Source: Hyphomicrobiales bacterium
GTDB lineage: Bacteria > Pseudomonadota > Alphaproteobacteria > Rhizobiales > Aestuariivirgaceae
Assembly: GCA_014380505.1 (NCBI GenBank)
Contig: JACMJT010000655.1
Span: forward strand, 1-14,837
Length of the DNA stretch: 14,837 nt
Direction of reading: 5' to 3'
The number at the start of each line of letters is the position of its first letter. Within the stretch, counting starts at the first letter, position 1. Under the pieces are notes generated by a model. It did no database searches and was not told where the DNA came from. It saw only the letters and a program-made list of their open reading frames with translations. The position numbers and the translations under genes are program-made. This document shows, in pieces, positions 13,013 through 14,837 of the stretch.

Positions 13013-14203
13013 TCAGGCACGCCGCAGCGGAACCGTCATTAGAATCGCCACGCCCAGAACTGTCGAAATCACCGAGCCCGTGATGACGCCAACCCGCACT
13101 GATGTTTCAAGGGCTGGGGCTTGAAAAGCCAGCGAGCCGATGAACAGGCTCATGGTGAAACCGATTCCGGCAAGGCAGCCCACGGCGGCCATGTGACGCC
13201 AGCCGCAGTCGTCCGGCAGGCGAGCCCACCCGAAGCCGACGGCGGCTGCGACAGCTGCAAGGACTCCCAAGGGCTTTCCGATCACCAACCCCGCCGCGAT
13301 GCCGAGCGGCACGGTCTCCAGCAGCTTTGCGGCGGCAAAACCGTCAAGTGGAATACCCGCGTTGGCAAAGGCAAAAAGCGGCAGGATGAGGAATTTCACA
13401 TAAGGATGCAGAGCCTCCTCGACGGGGTGAATGAACGGCGTGCCATCGGTCTTGTACAGGGGGATCATCATGGCCAATGCGACACCCGCGAGTGTGGCGT
13501 GGACGCCGGATTCCGAAACGAAAATCCATAAGGCAAGTCCGGCCAACAGGTAAAGCGCCGCGCGGCCGATCTGCATCCGGTTGAAGATGAAGAGAACAAG
13601 CAAAGCCACACCGGCCAGCATCAGCGAGGTGACCGAGAGCTTGGCCGTATAAAAAAGGGCGATGATGACGACGGCGCCGAGATCGTCGAGTGTCGCCAAG
13701 GTTAGCAGAAACACCTTGAGGCTTATGGGCACCCGTTTGCCGGCAAGCGAAAGGGCGCCAAGGGCGAAGGCGATGTCGGTTGCCGCAGGGATAGCCCATC
13801 CGCGCAGCAGTTGATCGTCACCGGCATTGATGAAGATGTAAATCATGGCGGGGACGGCCATGCCGCCCACAGCGGCAATGGCGGGCAGAGCGATCTGCTC
13901 GCGCGAGGAAAGATTGCCTTCGAGAATCTCCCGCTTGATTTCGAGCCCGACGAGAAAGAAGAACACCGCCATGAGCCCGTCGTTGATCCAGTGGAGAAGC
14001 GTTTTGCTGAGGCCGAAGCTGCCCACGGAGAACCCTACCGGAGCATGAAGCAGGCCATCGTAGAGGGGCCGCAGGGGCGTCACGTTGTAGGCTGCGATGG
14101 CCGCGATCGCCGCAAGCACGAGAATGAGCCCGGCCGTAGTCTCATGTTGGATAAAGGCGTGGAGACGGGCGAGAGAGCCGCCGCTGTTGGTTTGTACCGT
14201 CAC
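13013..14203 (-). CDS. nhaA: Na+/H+ antiporter NhaA
   Basis: A 396-residue inner-membrane antiporter, close to the usual NhaA length. It exchanges Na+ for H+ in pH and salt homeostasis. Signature elements are INDGLMAVFFFLVGLEIKRE (73-92, with E88 and E92), IPAATDIAFALGA (138-150, D143) and the ion-binding pair D173-D174 in TLDDLGAVVIIALFY; these match E. coli D133, D163 and D164. GFTMSLFIGSLAF lies near the C-terminus. About eleven to twelve hydrophobic segments are visible. It starts with GTG (14201-14203), which overlaps the TGA of the upstream ABC-F gene (GTGA on the minus strand), so the two are translated together. Not linked by function to the methyltransferase genes. Confidence 0.96.
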   Translation of the reverse strand: MTVQTNSGGSLARLHAFIQHETTAGLILVLAAIAAIAAYNVTPLRPLYDGLLHAPVGFSVGSFGLSKTLLHWINDGLMAVFFFLVGLEIKREILEGNLSSREQIALPAIAAVGGMAVPAMIYIFINAGDDQLLRGWAIPAATDIAFALGALSLAGKRVPISLKVFLLTLATLDDLGAVVIIALFYTAKLSVTSLMLAGVALLVLFIFNRMQIGRAALYLLAGLALWIFVSESGVHATLAGVALAMMIPLYKTDGTPFIHPVEEALHPYVKFLILPLFAFANAGIPLDGFAAAKLLETVPLGIAAGLVIGKPLGVLAAVAAAVGFGWARLPDDCGWRHMAAVGCLAGIGFTMSLFIGSLAFQAPALETSVRVGVITGSVISTVLGVAILMTVPLRRA

Positions 14204-14837
14204 GGAACGGCTTCGTGGGCTTCGAGCCAGAGGGTTTCCTGGGTTTCGAGATCGGCGGCAAGCTTGAGGCGAAGCTTGGCGAAGTCCGCCGCCTTCTTGG
14301 GCTCCTGTACATAAAGGCTGGTGTCCGCCAGGGCGCGGTCGAGAACCTCGAGCTTATCCCTCAATTTGATGATGCTCAGGTCGATGTTGAAAATCTTTTT
14401 CTTGAGCGCCGGCGTCGCTGCCTTCGCGCGCGTTGGAGCTTCCTTCACCGGCTCACGTATCGCCCGCGAGCGGCCAAGCACGAGATCGGTGTAGTCATCC
14501 ATATCGCCGTCGAAGGGTTTCACCGTGCCGCCGTGGACGAGCCATAACGTGTCGGCGCAGGTTTCAATGAGATGGCGCTCGTGGCTGATCAGGATGACGG
14601 CGCCTTCGTAGTCGTTGATGGCGTGGATGAGGGCCTCGCGGCTATCGACGTCGAGGTGGTTGGTCGGCTCGTCGAGGATGAGAAGATGGGGCGCGTCGCG
14701 GGTGATTAGGGCGAGCGCCAGCCGGGCGCGCTCGCCACCCGACAATTTGTCGACCCGGGTGGTCGCCTTGTCGCCTGAGAAGCCAAAGCGGCCAAGCTGG
14801 GCGCGCACCGCGCCGGGCGTCTTGCCGGTCATGGCGC
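14200..14837 (-). CDS. ABC-F family ATPase, C-terminal part (5' end outside window)
   Basis: The last ~212 residues of an ABC-F protein (Uup/YheS/EttA-like), soluble ATPases that act on ribosomes. Seen are the second ABC domain from just before the signature LSGGERARLALALI, Walker B LLILDEPTNHLDV, the switch histidine in ILISHERHLIE, and FDGDMDDYTDLVLGRS. A charged, coiled-coil-like C-terminal tail (KKIFNIDLSIIKLRDKLEVLDRALA region) follows, as in Uup and YheS. The reading frame is open to the window edge and the first ABC domain lies beyond it. Its TGA overlaps the GTG of nhaA. Which ABC-F subfamily it belongs to cannot be told from this part. Confidence 0.9.
   Translation of the reverse strand, partial: AMTGKTPGAVRAQLGRFGFSGDKATTRVDKLSGGERARLALALITRDAPHLLILDEPTNHLDVDSREALIHAINDYEGAVILISHERHLIETCADTLWLVHGGTVKPFDGDMDDYTDLVLGRSRAIREPVKEAPTRAKAATPALKKKIFNIDLSIIKLRDKLEVLDRALADTSLYVQEPKKAADFAKLRLKLAADLETQETLWLEAHEAVP

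Noticed and set aside
1..14837. tRNA, rRNA, CRISPR array, insertion sequence or phage genes
   Set aside because: No tRNA-like cloverleaf, regular spacer-repeat array, transposase or integrase was seen in either strand.

Overview
The window looks like chromosomal DNA of an alphaproteobacterium, most likely of the Rhizobiales/Hyphomicrobiales type. The grounds are GC-rich coding with Shine-Dalgarno starts, a GcvA-like LysR regulator, non-pyrrolysine MttB homologues with arginine-rich N-termini, and three copies of a double-hairpin intergenic element built on ATGGCAGGG/CCCTGCCAT and CCGGGTCAAGCCCGG-type stems. This is inferred from gene content; no taxonomic marker is present.

Layout. (1) 1-140: possible end of a + strand gene, then repeat copy 1. 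(2) 141-1385, minus: a cysteine-desulfurase-like PLP enzyme without the usual catalytic cysteine, divergent from (3) a plus-strand operon, 1550-3553: corrinoid-binding protein, HupE/UreJ-type nickel/cobalt permease, DUF1638 protein. (4) 3511-5616, minus: a three-gene unit of Fe-S protein, five-TM membrane protein and GFA-fold zinc protein; its last gene overlaps the DUF1638 gene tail to tail. (5) 5636-5742: repeat copy 2. (6) 5746-7308, minus: first MttB-family methyltransferase (mttB1), divergent from (7) a very tight plus-strand operon, 7485-12422: LysR regulator, mttB2, pseudouridine-5'-phosphate glycosidase (psuG), mttB3. All three junctions overlap by 1 or 4 bases. (8) 12440-12510: repeat copy 3. 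(9) 12539-14837: housekeeping genes holC (+), then nhaA and an ABC-F ATPase (both minus; the ATPase runs off the window).

How it may work together. Three MttB-type methyltransferases, one corrinoid protein with the B12-binding DxHxxG motif and a probable cobalt importer look like a corrinoid-dependent demethylation system for quaternary or tertiary methylamines, controlled by the LysR protein through the 7309-7484 divergent promoter region. None of the mttB genes has an in-frame amber codon, so they belong to the non-pyrrolysine (MtgB/MtpB/MtcB/MtyB-like) branch and their substrates cannot be read from sequence. The second methyltransferase (corrinoid to tetrahydrofolate) and a RamA-like corrinoid activator are not in the window and must be elsewhere if the pathway is complete.

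The most unusual feature is psuG, a C-glycosidase gene, sandwiched with overlapping starts and stops between two paralogous mttB genes. This suggests a substrate that must be both demethylated and deglycosylated, or an unrecognised role for a PsuG-fold enzyme. The DUF1638 protein, the QueG-like Fe-S protein and the desulfurase-like enzyme without its cysteine are further candidates for undescribed parts of the system.
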